Source: Alphaproteobacteria bacterium (GTDB lineage Bacteria; Pseudomonadota; Alphaproteobacteria; UBA8366). From it: a stretch of DNA of 64,000 bases. Below are positions 61,398 through 64,000 of the stretch, one piece after another (the first letter of the stretch is position 1; the number at the start of each line of letters is the position of its first letter). The stretch covers positions 1 to 64,000 of the forward strand of contig JAJFJD010000059.1 of the NCBI GenBank assembly GCA_021774335.1. Reading direction: 5' to 3'. Position numbers and translations under genes: made by a program. The notes under the pieces were generated by a model. It searched no databases, was not told the origin of the DNA, and saw only the letters and a list, made by a program, of their open reading frames with translations.

Positions 61398-61994
61398 TCA
61401 ATCCCGCGCGCCGGCACGACGCAGCATCGTTTCGATCCGGCGATCACGGCTTTCCCGCGCCCATCCCAGCGCACTTCGGCCGGTGTAGTCGCGCACCTCT
61501 AAGTCCGGCCGATAGCGCAACAGCAATTGTACGATTGAGATATAGCGTTCCTTTACCGCCAGCATGAGCGGCGTGAGCCCTTCGCGGGTCTGGATATTTA
61601 TATTGGCCTTCTTCTCAAGCAACCGTTCGACGACCGCGAAATGGCCGCCTTCCGCGCCGCGGGACAAGGCGGAGCGGCCGAACTCGTCTTGCCGGTTAAC
61701 ACGCGCCCCTTTCGCCAGCGCCAGTTCGACAACGGCGACATGCCCGCCCGTCGCCCCTGCGATCAAGACTGTTTCACCTTCGCCTGACGTGGAGTGGATG
61801 TTGTAGCCTTTCTTGAGCAAGTACTCGACCCCGCCCACGTCGCCGGCCCGCGCCAGGTCGAACATCGGGCTCGGACCGGTAAACTGCGCCGCCGCCCCGC
61901 CGGAAACTGCAAAAAATAGAGCGCCAACGATGATTATCGACCGCCATCCGCCGCAGTGTCCGTTGCGGCTCAACACCATTCGGTCCTGCTTCAT
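61398..61994 (-). CDS. Exported ankyrin-repeat protein
   Basis: 198 residues. A signal segment (WRSIIIVGALFFAVSGGAAA) precedes about four ankyrin repeats: SPMFDLARAGDVGGVEYLLKK, GETVLIAGATGGHVAVVELA, GRSALSRGAEGGHFAVVERL and GLTPLMLAVKERYISIVQLL, with a partial fifth at the end. Export suggests periplasmic protein contact. It is convergent with the four-helix bundle gene. Confidence 0.88.
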   Translation of the reverse strand: MKQDRMVLSRNGHCGGWRSIIIVGALFFAVSGGAAAQFTGPSPMFDLARAGDVGGVEYLLKKGYNIHSTSGEGETVLIAGATGGHVAVVELALAKGARVNRQDEFGRSALSRGAEGGHFAVVERLLEKKANINIQTREGLTPLMLAVKERYISIVQLLLRYRPDLEVRDYTGRSALGWARESRDRRIETMLRRAGARD

Positions 61995-62097
61995 TTACCG
62001 TCATTCCTCAATCGAGTTCGGCCCACTCGAATTGGGACAGGTCCGGCGGCCGGCTGTCAAGACTTGGCCTCAGCGACCAAAGCGGTAAACTGCCGCC

Positions 62098-62514
62098 ATG
62101 CCTGATTGGTTGACGCTCCATGTTGTCGCGCTCGTCCTGGTCGCCGCCTTGTTCGGCGGCATGCTGATGTTTGCGGCGCTTTTCACCCCTTTGATTCACC
62201 AGAAACTGCCGGCAGACACCGCCGTCGGGTTCACCCGCGAAGTCTTCCCCGTCTATTACCGGGTGATGGGCATTCTGGCCCTGGTCGCGGTATTGCCGCT
62301 GGTCCCGGCGCAAGCGTATTGGACCGAGATAGCGATGCTGGTCACCACCGCTGTCGGCTTCGTCTTCGCCAACCTTGTGCTGCGGCCGCAGGTCAACGCG
62401 GCGCGCGACGAAAAAAACGATGGCAGGTTCCGGCTGTTGCATCGGGTCAGCGTTTTGTTGAACCTGGCGCAATTCGTCTTGGTAGCCATCGTCTTGATCC
62501 GGCTGGCGCAGTAG
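62098..62514 (+). CDS. DUF4149-like membrane protein
   Basis: 138 residues with four hydrophobic segments. HVVALVLVAALFGGMLMFAA, the FTREVFPVYYRVMGILAL segment and NDGRFRLLHRVSVLLNLAQF match DUF4149 (TMEM205-like). No function is established. It is followed 29 nt later by a YcgN-type gene in the same direction. Confidence 0.82.
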   Translation: MPDWLTLHVVALVLVAALFGGMLMFAALFTPLIHQKLPADTAVGFTREVFPVYYRVMGILALVAVLPLVPAQAYWTEIAMLVTTAVGFVFANLVLRPQVNAARDEKNDGRFRLLHRVSVLLNLAQFVLVAIVLIRLAQ

Positions 62515-62543
62515 ACGATGTCGCTCGAGAGGCAATCAACATC

Positions 62544-63023
62544 GTGACCGACGCGCCCTTTTGGAAACGCAAGACACTCGACGCCATGACGCAGGCGGAG
62601 TGGGAGTCGCTCTGCGACGGGTGTGGCCAATGCTGCCTGCACAAGATCGAAGATCAGGAGACGGGCGAAATTGCCATGACCGACGTCGCCTGCCGTTTCC
62701 TGGATCTCGACGCCTGCCGCTGCACCGACTATCCCGGCCGGCAACGGAACGTGCCCGATTGCGTCAAGCTGACGCCGGAGACCGTGCTCCAACTGCGCTG
62801 GCTGCCGGAGACATGCGCCTACCGCCTGGTCGCGTTGGGCCAGGACCTGGCGTGGTGGCATCCGCTCGTGTCGGGGGATCCGGAGACCGTCCATACGGCC
62901 GGAATATCGGTCCGCGGCAACGCGATTTCTGAGGATCGGGTCAACGATCTGGAGGACCATATCCAGGATTGGCTCGACACGGGCGCCGAGCCCTTCGCCG
63001 ACACGCCAAAGAAGGAGGGCTGA
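62544..63023 (+). CDS. YcgN family cysteine cluster protein
   Basis: 159 residues from a GTG start at 62544; the frame opens earlier inside the DUF4149 gene but without family similarity. The cysteine cluster reads SLCDGCGQCCLHKIED, CRFLDLDACRCTDYPGRQR and VPDCVKLTPE, a layout like Fe-S or Zn-binding YkgJ/YcgN proteins. WLPETCAYRLVALGQDLAWW and a later region are conserved. Function is unknown. Confidence 0.9.
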   Translation: MTDAPFWKRKTLDAMTQAEWESLCDGCGQCCLHKIEDQETGEIAMTDVACRFLDLDACRCTDYPGRQRNVPDCVKLTPETVLQLRWLPETCAYRLVALGQDLAWWHPLVSGDPETVHTAGISVRGNAISEDRVNDLEDHIQDWLDTGAEPFADTPKKEG

Positions 63024-63030
63024 GCGGACG

Positions 63031-63732
63031 ATGGCGGGCATCCGGGAAATCAATGTCACGCTTGGCGGCCGCGACCTTACCGTGCCGGTCAAGCGGGACC
63101 GCCGCGCCCGGCGGATCACCATCCATGTGGATGCCGCGATCGGCGGCGCGCGTGTCGTCATGCCGGTTTATGTCGCCATGGCCGACGCGGAGGCCGCGAT
63201 CCGGGAACACGAAAGCTGGGTGCTCGACCGGCTCGACGCGCTGCCGCCGCGCGTGCCCTTTACCGACGGAGCCGTCATTCCGTTCCAGGGATGCGAACAC
63301 CGAATCCAATACGTCGCCGGACGGCGCGGCGTCGTCACGAGTGCCGCGGGAACCATCCTGGCACCGGGTGCGGCCGAGCATATCCCCCGCCGCATCGCCG
63401 ACTGGTTAAAAAGAGAAGCTCGGCTGGCGATCTCTCCTCTGGCCTTGGAAAAAGCAGAGATGGTCGAGCGCCGCGTGCAGCAGATCAGCATCCGCGACCA
63501 GCGCAGCCGCTGGGGCAGCTGCGCCGCGAACGGCCGCCTGTCCTTTAGCTGGCGGCTCATCCTCGCGCCGGAAGACGTGCTCGATTATGTGGTGGCGCAC
63601 GAGGTGGCCCATCTGGTCGAGATGAACCACTCGCAAGATTTCTGGCGGGTGGTCGACCGCCTTACACCGCATGCCCGGCCGAGCAAACGTTGGCTCAACG
63701 CAAACGGCCAGAGCCTGCACCGCTACGGCTGA
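63031..63732 (+). CDS. YgjP/SprT-like metallopeptidase (M48-related DUF45)
   Basis: 233 residues. The zinc motif is YVVAHEVAHLVEMNHSQDFW (HExxH with a third His downstream). DQRSRWGSCAANGRLSFSWR and APEDVLDYVVAHE are the YgjP signature. The N-terminal half is a beta-sheet domain. It follows the YcgN gene by 7 nt, so the two are probably one operon. Proteolytic activity is inferred from the motif. Confidence 0.92.
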   Translation: MAGIREINVTLGGRDLTVPVKRDRRARRITIHVDAAIGGARVVMPVYVAMADAEAAIREHESWVLDRLDALPPRVPFTDGAVIPFQGCEHRIQYVAGRRGVVTSAAGTILAPGAAEHIPRRIADWLKREARLAISPLALEKAEMVERRVQQISIRDQRSRWGSCAANGRLSFSWRLILAPEDVLDYVVAHEVAHLVEMNHSQDFWRVVDRLTPHARPSKRWLNANGQSLHRYG

Positions 63733-63755
63733 CGTGGAGCGGTAGTCTGGGGCGG

Positions 63756-64000
63756 CTATCGGCGGGAGATATCGCTGGCGATGCCGGGCAGGGGCCGCGC
63801 CGGCGTGCCCTTCAGCGCCTTGATCATGAAACCGCGCCAGATCGATGCCGCCAACGACCCACCGCTGACCTTGTGCATCGGCGAGAAGTCGTCGTTGCCG
63901 AGCCAGACCCCGGCCGCCAGCTCCGGCGTATAGCCGACGAACCACGCGTCCCGGTTTCCCTGACTGGTGCCGGTTTTTCCCGCCGCCGGCCGGTCCAGCC
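63756..64000 (-). CDS. Penicillin-binding protein 1A-type transpeptidase (3' part, cut by window end)
   Basis: Only the last 81 codons are in view; the gene continues beyond 64000. Translation reads AAGKTGTSQGNRDAWFVGYT, LAAGVWLGNDDFSPMHKVSG and SIWRGFMIKALKGTPARPLP to the TAG at 63756. KTGT is the third catalytic motif of the penicillin-binding transpeptidase fold and WLGNDD is typical of class A enzymes. Its full domain set cannot be seen. Confidence 0.9.
   Translation of the reverse strand, partial: LDRPAAGKTGTSQGNRDAWFVGYTPELAAGVWLGNDDFSPMHKVSGGSLAASIWRGFMIKALKGTPARPLPGIASDISRR

Overview
The window is high-GC, gene-dense chromosomal DNA from an alphaproteobacterium, most like a Rhodospirillales-type lineage. 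That placement is inferred from gene content and order: aroA-cmk-rpsA-ihfB-lapA followed by trpF-trpB-trpA-accD-folC-trxA-addA-addB, a ptsH/EIIA-Man/rapZ/short hprK/chvG/chvI block, mmcB, AddAB instead of RecBCD, a RegB/RegA pair and the TIGR02300 protein. No phage, insertion sequence, CRISPR array, rRNA operon or replication origin was recognised.

1-13 kb: tRNA-Ala(GGC) and TIGR02300 face left. A rightward housekeeping run follows: aroA-cmk, rpsA, ihfB, lapA-like, an AGE-family epimerase, pyrF-trpF, trpB-trpA-accD-folC. Stop/start overlaps of 4 nt are common and indicate translational coupling. 12.9-28.4 kb is almost entirely leftward: trxA, addA/addB (recombination), a MurU/AmgK pair (cell-wall sugar recycling) coupled to tsaE, ahcY, then the nitrogen-type PTS (HPr, EIIA-Man), RapZ, a minimal HPr kinase and the ChvG/ChvI envelope-stress two-component system. 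SCO, HugZ-like and pckA genes lie divergently to the right.

32-39 kb carries leftward accessory metabolism: a YqaA membrane protein, a lipoprotein, a three-gene cobalt-type nitrile hydratase/thiocyanate hydrolase locus with the beta subunit split in two, a GST, an Ldh-family dehydrogenase, and polA. 39-42 kb has a VOC protein behind a tandem Shine-Dalgarno repeat, a 59-aa zinc-finger gene, an ABC ATPase and a lipoprotein hydrolase whose stop codon lies inside tRNA-Arg(CCG). A compositionally different, gene-poor stretch (42.08-43.3 kb) follows, with a partial copy of the tRNA 3' end and a small zinc-ribbon ORF. It looks like an integration scar or a degraded island.

43-50.7 kb is a mix of small envelope and stress genes, mmcB, a membrane-anchored J-domain-like protein, hldE and a PPP-type phosphatase. 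50.9-54.1 kb has a probably inactive GGDEF/EAL-fold protein convergent with the RegA/RegB redox system. 54.2-57.5 kb has an ABC-2 exporter, a CobT homologue lacking the expected catalytic Glu, and a divergent CobC-like phosphatase. 57.5-64 kb contains mostly conserved small proteins (FemAB-like, SYLF, DUF429-like, four-helix bundle, ankyrin, DUF4149, YcgN, YgjP-type metallopeptidase) and ends inside the 3' part of a class A penicillin-binding protein gene.
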